A DNA stretch of 64,000 nucleotides, from assembly GCF_000717245.1 (NCBI RefSeq), contig NZ_JNYQ01000014.1, forward strand, positions 1 through 64,000, given 5' to 3'. This stretch comes from Kitasatospora papulosa (GTDB taxonomy: Bacteria; Actinomycetota; Actinomycetes; Streptomycetales; Streptomycetaceae). Position 1 is the stretch's first letter. Each line of letters starts with the position of its first letter. Of the stretch, positions 1 to 8,255 are shown piece by piece. Under the pieces are notes generated by a model that was given only the letters and a program-made list of their open reading frames with translations, was not told the DNA's origin and searched no databases. The translations under genes were made by a program, and so were the position numbers.

Positions 1-1020
1 GAGCCGCAGGCACCGCCGTCCCCGCCGGCGGCCGCAGCGGAGGGGAGACCGGTCCCGGGCCTCTACCACCACACGGTGCCCGAGCCCGACCCTGGCCTGG
101 TCGAGGAGGTCAGCCGGAGGATCAAGGCCTGGGCACTGGACGAGGTCTCGCTGTATCCCGAGGACTGGGAGGAGCAGTTCGACGGCTTCTCCGTGGGCCG
201 GTACATGGTCGGCTGCCATCCGGACGCGCCCACCGTCGACCATCTCATGCTCGCCACACGTCTGATGGTGGCGGAGAACGCGGTGGACGACTGCTACTGC
301 GAGGACCACGGGGGGTCGCCGGTCGGCCTCGGCGAAAGGCTTCTGCTGGCGCACACGGCACTGGACCCCCTGTACACCACGGAGGAGTACCGGCCGCAGT
401 GGGCGGAGTCGCTCCACGCGGACGCGCCCCGGCGCGCCTACCGCTCCGCCATGGAGTACTTCGTACGCGCGGCCAGCGCCTCCCAGGCGGACCGGTTCCG
501 GCACGACATGGCCCGGCTGCACATGGGGTACCTCGCCGAAGCGGCCTGGGCCCAGCTGGATCACGTACCCGAGGTGTGGGAGTACCTGGCGATGCGCCAG
601 TTCAACAACTTCCGCCCCTGTCCGACCATCACCGACACCGTCGGCGGCTACGAGCTGGCCGCGGACCTGCACGCCCAGGCCGGCATGCAGAAGGTCATCG
701 CGCTCGCGGGAAACGCGACGACCATCGTGAACGACCTGTACTCCTACACCAAGGAACTCGACGCTCCCGGCCACCACCTGAATCTTCCGGTGGTGATCGC
801 CGAACGGGAGGGCCTCTCCGAGCGGGACGCCTATCTGAAGTCGATCGAGGTCCACAACGACCTCATGCACGACTTCGAGCGCGAGGCCGCGGCCCTGGCC
901 GAGGCCTGTCCGGCACCCGGCGTGCACCGCTTCCTGCGGGGCGTGGCCGCCTGGGTCGACGGCAACCACCACTGGCACCAGTCCAACACCTACCGCTACA
1001 CCCTGCCCGATTTCTGGTAA
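1..1020 (+). CDS. tpc: 2-methylisoborneol synthase, 5'-truncated by window edge
   Basis: Class I terpene cyclase that cyclises 2-methyl-geranyl diphosphate to the odorant 2-methylisoborneol. The frame is open from base 1, starting with the Pro/Ala-rich N-terminal region typical of this family, so the true start lies upstream; 339 residues are visible of a usual ~440. The Asp-rich metal-binding motif DDCYCED is encoded at 286-306 and the NSE motif NDLYSYTKE at 730-756. The geranyl diphosphate C-methyltransferase gene follows after 15 bp, the standard two-gene 2-MIB order, which makes the assignment secure. By family knowledge a cyclic-nucleotide-binding protein gene often sits upstream; it is outside the window. 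Confidence 0.93.
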   Translation, partial: EPQAPPSPPAAAAEGRPVPGLYHHTVPEPDPGLVEEVSRRIKAWALDEVSLYPEDWEEQFDGFSVGRYMVGCHPDAPTVDHLMLATRLMVAENAVDDCYCEDHGGSPVGLGERLLLAHTALDPLYTTEEYRPQWAESLHADAPRRAYRSAMEYFVRAASASQADRFRHDMARLHMGYLAEAAWAQLDHVPEVWEYLAMRQFNNFRPCPTITDTVGGYELAADLHAQAGMQKVIALAGNATTIVNDLYSYTKELDAPGHHLNLPVVIAEREGLSERDAYLKSIEVHNDLMHDFEREAAALAEACPAPGVHRFLRGVAAWVDGNHHWHQSNTYRYTLPDFW

Positions 1021-1035
1021 AGAACGGACTCATCT

Positions 1036-1929
1036 GTGACCCACACCGAACTCGCCCCCGCCGCCACCGACGTCTCGGGCTCCGTGCGGATCCCCCGCCC
1101 GGCGTCCCCCTACCAGGGAGACATCGCCCGCTACTGGGACGGTGAGGCGCGGCCCGTGAACCTGCGCCTCGGCGACGTCGACGGGCTCTACCACCACCAC
1201 TACGGCATCGGTGACGTCGACCACGCCGCTCTCGGGGACGCCGAGGACAGCGAGAGCGAGAAGAAGCTGATCGCCGAGCTGCACCGGCTGGAGTCGGCGC
1301 AGGCCGAGTACCTTCTGGGGCACCTCGGCGACATCGGAGGCGACGACACCCTGGTGGACGCCGGCTGCGGGCGCGGTGGCTCGATGGTGATGGCGCACCA
1401 GCGCTTCGGATGCAAGGTCGAAGGTGTCACGCTCTCGGCCAAGCAGGCCGACTTCGCCAACGGCCGTGCCCGCGAACTCGGTATCCAGGACCATGTCCGC
1501 GCCCGTGTCTGCAACATGCTCTCCACGCCCTTCGGAACGGGCTCGGCCGCGGCCTCGTGGAACAACGAGTCGAGCATGTACGTCGACCTGCACGACCTCT
1601 TCGCCGAGCACTCCCGCGTCCTGGAGGTCGGTGGACGGTACGTGACCATCACCGGCTGCTGGAACCCGCGCTACGGCCAGCCCTCGAAGTGGGTGTCGCA
1701 GATCAACGCGCACTTCGAGTGCAACATCCACTCGCGCCGGGAGTACCTGCGCGCCATGGCCGACAACCGTCTCGTGCCTCAGGCCGTCGTCGACCTCACG
1801 CCCGACACCCTCCCCTACTGGGAGCTGAGGGCCACGTCCTCGCTGGTCACGGGGATCGAGGACGCCTTCATCAACTCCTACAAGGACGGGTCCTTCCAGT
1901 ACCTCCTGATCGCGGCGGACCGCGTCTGA
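1036..1929 (+). CDS. gppmt: Geranyl diphosphate 2-C-methyltransferase
   Basis: SAM-dependent methyltransferase that adds a methyl group at C2 of geranyl diphosphate, making the C11 precursor for 2-methylisoborneol. The 297-residue product has the SAM-binding motif I AGCGRGGS at residues 109-116 and the cyclopropane-synthase-like fold signature SAKQADFAN shortly after. The GTG start lies 15 bp after the synthase stop with only a weak Shine-Dalgarno sequence, so translation is probably coupled to the upstream gene. A strong hairpin follows the stop codon. Confidence 0.93.
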   Translation: MTHTELAPAATDVSGSVRIPRPASPYQGDIARYWDGEARPVNLRLGDVDGLYHHHYGIGDVDHAALGDAEDSESEKKLIAELHRLESAQAEYLLGHLGDIGGDDTLVDAGCGRGGSMVMAHQRFGCKVEGVTLSAKQADFANGRARELGIQDHVRARVCNMLSTPFGTGSAAASWNNESSMYVDLHDLFAEHSRVLEVGGRYVTITGCWNPRYGQPSKWVSQINAHFECNIHSRREYLRAMADNRLVPQAVVDLTPDTLPYWELRATSSLVTGIEDAFINSYKDGSFQYLLIAADRV

Positions 1930-1938
1930 CCCCGGGAT

Positions 1939-1976
1939 GACGGGGAGGGCCCGACCTGGCGGGGGCCCTCCCCGTC
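1939..1976. terminator. Intrinsic-type terminator hairpin after the 2-MIB operon
   Basis: A perfect 14-bp inverted repeat (1939-1952 with 1963-1976, ten-base loop) lies 10 bp after the methyltransferase stop and between two convergent genes. There is no U-tract, as is usual for Streptomyces terminators. It could serve both strands. Confidence 0.75.
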
Positions 1977-2046
1977 GACCGCGCACGGTACCGGCGCGGC
2001 CCGGCCTTCGCCGGGCGGCCCTGCCGCACGGCCGCCGCTGCCGGGA

Positions 2047-4008
2047 TCAGCCCACGAGGTCCGGCGCGCGCAGCATCTCGGGCGGGATGCCCCAGGCGTC
2101 GACGAGGTCGACCGCGAGGGGCCGGACCTTGCGGCAGAGGTCGTTCACCTCACGGCTGATCGCCTTGGAGCGCTGGACCGTCAGTCGGCCGTGTTCCATG
2201 AACCAGGCCCGGTCCGCCTCGATCGTCGACAGGGCGAACAGGTCGCACAGCAGGCCGAGCGCGACCTTGTTGCCGCCCTCGGGCTGCGCACGGAGCTTGT
2301 CGACGAACGCCTCCAGCACCAGCCGCTCGACGTGCGCGTGGGCCACCGCGATGACGTGGTCCTGCACCTGCGAGAAGACGGCCCCCGGATCGCGCTTCTG
2401 GTCGATCCCGCGCTTGAGCCGCCGCGCGACACCGGCGAGCATGTGCTCCTCGCGGTAGCGGAGCATGGCCAGCTGGTACTCGGAGTCGCGCAGGCCGGCC
2501 TCCTGGTCCCACTCGTCGCCTCCGGGCAGCAGGTCACGTACCCGTTCGAGCAGCTTGTGCGCCGAGGTCTTCTCGATGACCGTCTCGACGGCGAGGCCGG
2601 TGACGTGGCGGACCATGCCGAGCTGGTCCAGGTCCTCGAACTCGCTCGCGTAGTGGGTGAGCAGGCCCTTGGCCACGAGCTGCAGCAGGACGTGGTTGTC
2701 ACCCTCGAAGGTGGTGAAGATGTCGCTGTCGCTCTTGAGGGCGGCGAACCTGTTGACGGCGAGGTAGCCGGCGCCGCCGCACGCCTCGCGGCACTCCTGG
2801 ACGACCCGGGTGGCGTGCCAGGTGCCGAGTGCCTTGGTGCCGGCGGCCCGTGACTCCAGCTGCCGGCGCTCGTACGCGTCGTCCTTGATGCCGGAGAAGA
2901 CCTCGTGCAGGTGCGTGCGCACGACGTCCTGCGCGAAGTGCAGCGCGTAGGTCCGCGCGAGGAGCGGCAGCAGACGGCGCTGGTGCAGACCGTAGTCGAG
3001 GAGCAGCTGCTCCTCCGTGTCCGGGGCCGCGTCGAACTGCCGGCGCCGGACGGCGTACTTGGTGGCGATCGTCAGGGCGACCTTGGCCGCGTTGACCCCG
3101 GCGCCTCCGACGCTGACCCGGCCCTGTACCAGCGTGCCGAGCATGGTGAAGAAGCGCCGGTCGGGGTTCTCGATCGGACTCTCGTACACGCCGTCGGGAG
3201 TGACGTCGGCGAACCGGTTGAGCAAGGCCTCGCGTGGCACACGCACCCCGTCGAAACGGATGCGGCCGTTGTCGACGCCGTTGAGGCCCATCTTGCGGCC
3301 GTCGTCCTCGATACGTACGCCTGGCAGCACTTCTCCACCGGTCCGGACGGGGACCACGAACGCGTGCACGCCCTTGGACTCCCCGCCCACCTCGAGCTGG
3401 GCGAAGACGACCGCGAGCTCGGCGTGGCGGGCCGCGTTGCCGATGTAGTCCTTGCGCGCCTGGTCGCCGTCGGTGGTGATGACGAACTCCTGGGTGGCGG
3501 CGTCGTACGTCGCGAGGGTACCGAGCGCCTGCACGTTGGAGCCGTGCCCGGTCTCGGTCATCGCGAAGCAGCCCATCAGCTTCCCGGTGATCAGGTCCGG
3601 CAGGTAGGCGTCGTGGTGGCGGCCGGTGCCCAGATGCAGGATCGCACCGCCGAAGAGTCCGAACTGCACGCCGACCTTCACCAGGACCGACAGGTCACCG
3701 AAGGCCAGTGTCTCGAACGCGGCGATCGAGGCTCCGACGTCACCGCCGCCGCCGTACTTCGCCGGAAAGCCCATGCCGGTCTGACCGGTCGCGGCCATCT
3801 CGACCACGAGCTCACGCACCCGCTCCCGGTACGCGTCGACGCCGAGTTCGTCGGCCTCCTCGAGAACGGAGGCGTGCGTCACCAGGTTGGTCCGGACGAG
3901 GTCGCGGATGGCGGCGTACTCGCCGTCGAGCACCTCGGTCAGCGCCCGGACGTCGACCTCGGGCTGCACGTATCCGCTCGCAGCAGGGGATGTCTTGTCA
4001 GTGGCCAT
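2047..4008 (-). CDS. Acyl-CoA oxidase (acyl-CoA dehydrogenase superfamily)
   Basis: 653-residue flavoprotein of the peroxisomal-type acyl-CoA oxidase family, which desaturates acyl-CoA to trans-2-enoyl-CoA and passes electrons to O2, giving H2O2. The flavin/substrate signature MTETGHGSNVQ is present, and the putative catalytic glutamate is E435 in TFEGDN, equivalent to the Glu of eukaryotic ACOX. Length fits oxidases (~650) rather than dehydrogenases (~380). The start has the ribosome binding site AAAGGAC. It is divergent from the lcp-like gene with a shared 278-bp intergenic region, so the two may be co-regulated in isoprenoid-acid beta-oxidation; that link is inference. Confidence 0.85.
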   Translation of the reverse strand: MATDKTSPAASGYVQPEVDVRALTEVLDGEYAAIRDLVRTNLVTHASVLEEADELGVDAYRERVRELVVEMAATGQTGMGFPAKYGGGGDVGASIAAFETLAFGDLSVLVKVGVQFGLFGGAILHLGTGRHHDAYLPDLITGKLMGCFAMTETGHGSNVQALGTLATYDAATQEFVITTDGDQARKDYIGNAARHAELAVVFAQLEVGGESKGVHAFVVPVRTGGEVLPGVRIEDDGRKMGLNGVDNGRIRFDGVRVPREALLNRFADVTPDGVYESPIENPDRRFFTMLGTLVQGRVSVGGAGVNAAKVALTIATKYAVRRRQFDAAPDTEEQLLLDYGLHQRRLLPLLARTYALHFAQDVVRTHLHEVFSGIKDDAYERRQLESRAAGTKALGTWHATRVVQECREACGGAGYLAVNRFAALKSDSDIFTTFEGDNHVLLQLVAKGLLTHYASEFEDLDQLGMVRHVTGLAVETVIEKTSAHKLLERVRDLLPGGDEWDQEAGLRDSEYQLAMLRYREEHMLAGVARRLKRGIDQKRDPGAVFSQVQDHVIAVAHAHVERLVLEAFVDKLRAQPEGGNKVALGLLCDLFALSTIEADRAWFMEHGRLTVQRSKAISREVNDLCRKVRPLAVDLVDAWGIPPEMLRAPDLVG

Positions 4009-4148
4009 GTCCTTTCGCTACCCCGCGCGGGGACGATCAAGCGGTGCCCCTGGGCGGTCGGAGCCGTACGGAGGAGCGCGGCGCGGCCGGGTGACCAGGA
4101 ACGGGACACGGCCGCGGGATCCGGTGCGGCAGCGCTCTGTCATGACCA

Positions 4149-4177
4149 TTGCCGACAGCCACCCTCGTCGCTATGTT
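4149..4177 (+). promoter_or_regulatory. Candidate housekeeping promoter for the lcp-like gene
   Basis: TTGCCG (4149-4154) and TATGTT (4172-4177) are separated by exactly 17 bp and match a vegetative Streptomyces promoter. Transcription would start near 4184, giving a leader of about 100 nt before the coding region. Confidence 0.5.
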
Positions 4178-4194
4178 AATGAGGAATCACATCG

Positions 4195-4210
4195 GTCGGC
4201 ATGATCCGAC
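4195..4210. promoter_or_regulatory. Candidate operator in the oxidase/lcp intergenic region
   Basis: Inverted repeat GTCGG-N6-CCGAC, placed 18-33 bp downstream of the predicted -10 element of the lcp-like gene. A roadblock or repressor site for the nearby TetR protein is possible; the arms are short, so this is tentative. Confidence 0.3.
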
Positions 4211-4286
4211 GTGCAGGACGAGGACAGCCAATCGTGGAACAAGGGCATATGGCTTGATCAGGTCGAGCATGGAAGCAGGTAAGTTA

Positions 4287-5495
4287 ATGCGTAATCTCGA
4301 CAGGCGAAAAGTCCTGTCCCTCGGTGTCGCACTCGGCCTCGTGGGCGCGGCGGATCCCGCCAAGGCGTGGGCATGGCCGTCGAAGGACTCGGTGGCAGGC
4401 AGCGGCACCGGTGCCGATCCGGAGTACGTCTGGGACGGCGCCACGGATCCCCTGATGGTCTCGCTGCTCCAGAACGGTCAGGTTCCCGCGGTCAACGCGG
4501 CGATGGCGGGCTGGGTGAACAACGGGGACGCGCTGCCCTCCGGGCTGCCGGCGGAGCTCGCCGCGCATCTGCGGACGGTCAACAAGCTGCCGCCCTGGGC
4601 TGACCCGGTCAAGCTCGCCCGCGCAGCCGACTTCAACAGGCGCAAGGACACCTATCTGTTCATGCTGTACGGCCTCGGCAGCGGCATCATGAGCACCGTG
4701 ATCCCGCGCGAGGCCAGAAGCGTCTACTGGTCGGTGGGCGGCGCCGACATGAAGGACCGGGCCGCCAAGACGTTCACGTTCGGCTACGACCTGTCTCAGC
4801 TGGACGCCTTCAAGCCGACGGGGCAGTTCGTCGTCACCGCCAACAAGACCCGGCTGGTGCACGGCGCGGTGCGTCATCTGCTGCCGCAATCACCCCACTG
4901 GCGTGCGGTCACCGACCAGTCGGTCCCCATCAGCGCCGCGGACATCCTCGTCACCTTCCACAGTCTGGGAACCTTCGTACGCAGGAGGCTGCTCGACTGG
5001 AAGGTCCCGATGTCGGCCGCGGACCAGGAGGCCTTTCTGCACTCGTGGCAGGTCGCCCTCCACCTGCTCGGCGTGCCGGACGAGTACATCCCGAAGACCT
5101 GGGCGGCCGCGGAAGCCCAGTCGGCCCAGGTGCTCACCCCGATCCTCGCCCCGACACCGGAGGGTCTCGACCTGGCCGAGGTGCTGCTCGGGCTGACCGC
5201 CGAGATCGATCTCGGTGTGACGCGCGGATTCCTGAACGAGTTCGTGCGCTACGTCCTCAGCAACGAGGTCGGCGACTGGCTGAAACTTCCGCGCGACTAC
5301 GCGGCGGCGGCCCTCGTCCGCACCGTGTGGCCGGCCTTCATCCTGTTCCGCGAGGGCCTGTCACCCGTCATGCCCGGCACCTTCTACATGTTCGACCAGT
5401 TCGTGCGGGGCCTGGCCATGCTGTTCCTCAACAAGGGCAGCTCCTCGACGACCACCCCGATCACGATCCCGACGGGGAACCGGCCGGCGCGCTGA
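4287..5495 (+). CDS. lcp: Latex-clearing-protein-like (DUF2236) rubber oxygenase, Tat-exported
   Basis: Homologue of Lcp, the secreted b-type haem dioxygenase that cleaves poly(cis-1,4-isoprene) to oligo-isoprenoid aldehydes/ketones. The N-terminus is a twin-arginine signal: LDRRKVLSLG followed by a hydrophobic stretch ending near AKAWA. The DUF2236 core motif TRLVHGAVRHLLPQS has two His five residues apart, the spacing I recall for the haem-ligand region of Lcp. Starting at 4287 gives 402 residues, the usual Lcp length. An upstream in-frame ATG at 4269 would add six residues including a rare TTA leucine codon, so the start choice decides whether the gene is bldA-dependent. Lcp is the best call; another DUF2236 (MpaB-like) oxygenase remains possible. 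Confidence 0.72.
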   Translation: MRNLDRRKVLSLGVALGLVGAADPAKAWAWPSKDSVAGSGTGADPEYVWDGATDPLMVSLLQNGQVPAVNAAMAGWVNNGDALPSGLPAELAAHLRTVNKLPPWADPVKLARAADFNRRKDTYLFMLYGLGSGIMSTVIPREARSVYWSVGGADMKDRAAKTFTFGYDLSQLDAFKPTGQFVVTANKTRLVHGAVRHLLPQSPHWRAVTDQSVPISAADILVTFHSLGTFVRRRLLDWKVPMSAADQEAFLHSWQVALHLLGVPDEYIPKTWAAAEAQSAQVLTPILAPTPEGLDLAEVLLGLTAEIDLGVTRGFLNEFVRYVLSNEVGDWLKLPRDYAAAALVRTVWPAFILFREGLSPVMPGTFYMFDQFVRGLAMLFLNKGSSSTTTPITIPTGNRPAR

Positions 5496-5517
5496 TCCGC
5501 GCCCCCGTGCGGCGGAA

Positions 5518-5558
5518 GTCCGGCCCTCGGCTGTCGCACCGGGGGCCCTGGGCCGGAC
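5518..5558. terminator. Possible bidirectional terminator between lcp-like and tandem tetR genes
   Basis: A perfect 9-bp inverted repeat (GTCCGGCCC at 5518-5526 with GGGCCGGAC at 5550-5558) lies in the 162-bp gap between two convergent genes. The 23-nt loop contains further GC pairing potential. Confidence 0.45.
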
Positions 5559-5657
5559 ATCCGGGCGCCTTCCCGACGTACGCGTCGGTCGCCTCACCGC
5601 ACGCAGCCCCGCCGCGCGCCTGGACGGCTCTCCGCCCGAGGCACGGGACGTGCCGGT

Positions 5658-6872
5658 TCAGAAGCCGAGGGCCCCCATCACCAGCGCGGTCACGGCGTCC
5701 CGGTGGTCCGGGCCGTCCTGCCACCGCAGCCCTCGGCCGGCCTCGACCGCGACGCCGAACCCGGCGTGCACCAGTACCCGGGCCTGGCGCGGGTCCAGTT
5801 CGGGACGGGCCAGCCGCAACTGCTGCTCCCAGACGGCGATGTGTTCGCGCTGTGCGAGGACCAGAGGACGCCGCAGGTCGGCCGGCAGCCCGACGAGCTC
5901 GGCCTCGGCGACGCTGTTGAGCGCGGTGTACTCGAAGCTGTACGCCACGTAGGTCGCCGCCAGCGCGCCGATGGCGTCGTGCGGGCCGGACACCTCGTGG
6001 AGGCTCTGGTCCACCTCCCGGGCCAGGAGTCCCGCCGCCTGGAGACACGCCGCCGCCAGGATGTCGACCTTGCCGGAGTAGTGACGGTAGAGGGCCGACG
6101 GGGCCAGCCCCACCGCCTCCGCGATCTGCCCGTTCGTGACACTGGCGAACCCGTCCCGCGCGAACAGGGGGATGGCGGCCGCGAGGATCTCCGCGCGTCG
6201 CGTGCGTGGCACCGGGTGGGCGACCACCTCGACCGTGCGGGCACCGGGCCGGGGCGCCGCGGGATCGGCCGCGGCCACCCGCAGCGCCGACTCCACCAGC
6301 AGTTCCTCGGCCCGGCGCTGGGCGATCGACGTGTGGTGCATGGTGATCGATCCGATGGCGCCGAGGGCAGCCACGGCCCGCAGGCGCCCGTCGGGCAGGG
6401 GTCGCTCGCGCTGCACCGCCTCGTCCACCCGCCCGATGACGTGCCGGAACTTCGCCCTGAGCTGCCTGCGGTCCTCGTGGTTGAGGTAGCGGGCCTCCCA
6501 TCGGTACACACCGCCCGATGCCCGATGGGCGACGGTGACCCGGGTCACCGCGGTGAGCACATCCGCCGACGGCGCCCCGGACGGCACCTCGTCGACGGCG
6601 GCGACGAGCCGGTCGGCCATGAGATCGGCACACTCGGCGAAGAGCGCGTACTTGTTCGGGAAGTGCCGGTAGAGGGCCGCCGCGGTGATACCCACGCCGG
6701 CGGCGATCTTCTCCATGGACGCCATGTGATAGCCGCGCTCGCTGAAGATCCGGCCGGCCGCCTCGACGATGAGCTGCTTGCGATTGCGGGGCCGGGTGGC
6801 CGCGGCCGGATCGGCGGTCACAGCCGAACGGGCGGTTGCGGAGACATGGCCATACGGATCAGTCAACCACAC
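5658..6872 (-). CDS. Tandem (double-domain) TetR-family regulator
   Basis: 404-residue protein made of two consecutive TetR units. The first helix-turn-helix is at about residues 30-90 (ITAAALYRHFPNK) and the second at about 220-280 (LAPSALYRHYSGK), each followed by its own helical ligand-binding half. Such proteins carry the two HTHs of a TetR dimer in one chain. The GTG at 6872 is used; a GTG at 6821 is the alternative, and neither has a clear ribosome binding site. A TTGACT hexamer at 6861-6866 on this strand would fit a start further downstream. The gene converges on the lcp-like gene, and TetR repressors of lcp are known in other rubber degraders, so it may control this module (inference). 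Confidence 0.85.
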   Translation of the reverse strand: MWLTDPYGHVSATARSAVTADPAAATRPRNRKQLIVEAAGRIFSERGYHMASMEKIAAGVGITAAALYRHFPNKYALFAECADLMADRLVAAVDEVPSGAPSADVLTAVTRVTVAHRASGGVYRWEARYLNHEDRRQLRAKFRHVIGRVDEAVQRERPLPDGRLRAVAALGAIGSITMHHTSIAQRRAEELLVESALRVAAADPAAPRPGARTVEVVAHPVPRTRRAEILAAAIPLFARDGFASVTNGQIAEAVGLAPSALYRHYSGKVDILAAACLQAAGLLAREVDQSLHEVSGPHDAIGALAATYVAYSFEYTALNSVAEAELVGLPADLRRPLVLAQREHIAVWEQQLRLARPELDPRQARVLVHAGFGVAVEAGRGLRWQDGPDHRDAVTALVMGALGF

Positions 6873-7025
6873 GGCGACGGAGGCCTTCGGGCCCCCTCGG
6901 CAGGCGGGTAACGCACGGCCTGCGGGAGCACGCCGGGCGGCGACGTCGCGTCCCCGCGCGACGGACGTGCAGGTGAGGTTCACGAAACCCGGGGCATACG
7001 TGGCGACAGACGAAGGGAGGTTGCC

Positions 7026-8231
7026 ATGGATGGCAGAGATCTGGAACTCGGCGAGCTTCTGACCGCGGCGGAGTCCGCGCCGCCGGGGGAGTCCGTCGGC
7101 GTGCTCGCGCACGACCTGCGCAAGCGCTTCGGGGCCGACCGTGTGTCGTTCCTGTTCGTCGATCTCATGGAACAACGGCTGCTGCGCCTCACCGCGCCGG
7201 CCGACGGTGACGGCCCCGAGGCCGTCGAGGAACCGATCGATCTGCAGGGCACCGTCTACGACGCGGTGCTGCGCGAGCAGCGCCAGCACGTGGACGCGGA
7301 CGGAGAGGGCGGACGGCGGGTGATCTCGCCGGTGAGCAATCGCGGGGACTGCATCGGGCTGCTGGAGGTGACGCTGCGGTCCGTCGACGACTCCGTGCTG
7401 GGGCAGATCAGCGACGCGGCCCACGCCCTGGCCTACATCATCGTCACGGACCGCCGGTTCACCGACCTCTATCACGCCGGCCGGCGGACCACCCGGACCA
7501 GCCTGGCCGCCGAGATCCAGCATCAGCTGCTCCCCTCGGCCTCCTGCTGCGAGGCTCCCCAGTTCACCCTCGCCGCAGGTCTCGTACCGGCCGACGACAT
7601 CGGCGGCGACACCTACGACTACACCCTCGACCGGGACACGCTGTACCTGTCCATCACCGACGCCATGGGCCACGACACCGAATCCGCCCTGCTGGCGACG
7701 CTGGTCACGGGTGCGTTGCGCGGAGCCCGGCGCACGGGCTGCGACGCGCTCAGTCAGGCGAATCGCGCGCACGAGGCCCTGCTGGCCCACAGTCGGGGGC
7801 TGGCCACCGGACAGTTGCTGTGCATCCGTCTCGACACCGGTACGTGCGAACTGGTCAACGCCGGACATCCGTGGCCCCTGCGCCTGCGGAGCGGTGCCGG
7901 CGAGGCCGAGGAGGTCCCGCTCACGGTCAATCTGCCGTTCGGTGTCGCGGCCCCCTTCACCTACCAGCTCCAGGAACTGCAGTTGCACCCCGGAGACCGC
8001 CTGGTCCTGCTGACCGACGGCATGCAGGAACGCGGTGCCGCCGCCGTCGACCTGGCTTCCCTGGTGTACGAGACCCGTGACATGCATCCCAGGGAGGCCG
8101 TGCGCGTCCTGACCGCAGCGGTGCTGTCGGCCTGCCGAGGCAATCTGAACGACGACGCCACCGTGCTCATTCTCGACTGGCACGGCACCGGGACGTCCGG
8201 CTTCCGGCCGCTGAGCTCGACGGGTCGGTGA
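7026..8231 (+). CDS. GAF-like/PP2C (RsbU/SpoIIE-type) serine phosphatase
   Basis: 401-residue Mn-dependent phosphatase of the partner-switching class, which dephosphorylates anti-anti-sigma factors. An N-terminal GAF-like sensory region (about 20-150) precedes the PPM-type domain, with metal-binding motifs GGDTYD at 193-198, DAMGHD at 212-217 and a C-terminal LNDDATVLIL. GGGAGG sits five bases before the ATG. No STAS or anti-sigma gene is adjacent; the nearest HATPase is at 16.2 kb. The substrate is therefore unknown. Confidence 0.85.
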   Translation: MDGRDLELGELLTAAESAPPGESVGVLAHDLRKRFGADRVSFLFVDLMEQRLLRLTAPADGDGPEAVEEPIDLQGTVYDAVLREQRQHVDADGEGGRRVISPVSNRGDCIGLLEVTLRSVDDSVLGQISDAAHALAYIIVTDRRFTDLYHAGRRTTRTSLAAEIQHQLLPSASCCEAPQFTLAAGLVPADDIGGDTYDYTLDRDTLYLSITDAMGHDTESALLATLVTGALRGARRTGCDALSQANRAHEALLAHSRGLATGQLLCIRLDTGTCELVNAGHPWPLRLRSGAGEAEEVPLTVNLPFGVAAPFTYQLQELQLHPGDRLVLLTDGMQERGAAAVDLASLVYETRDMHPREAVRVLTAAVLSACRGNLNDDATVLILDWHGTGTSGFRPLSSTGR

Positions 8232-8255
8232 AGGGAAGGCCGGAGGCCGCCCCGG

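Noticed and set aside
2905..4179. Long plus-strand frame opposite the acyl-CoA oxidase
   Set aside because: Shadow of the high-GC oxidase gene; Val/Gly/Arg-rich with no recognisable domain.
6873..8183. Upstream extension of the tandem TetR frame
   Set aside because: The frame runs antisense through the PP2C phosphatase and translates to Gly/Val-rich sequence without family features; the TetR unit begins only near 6872-6821.
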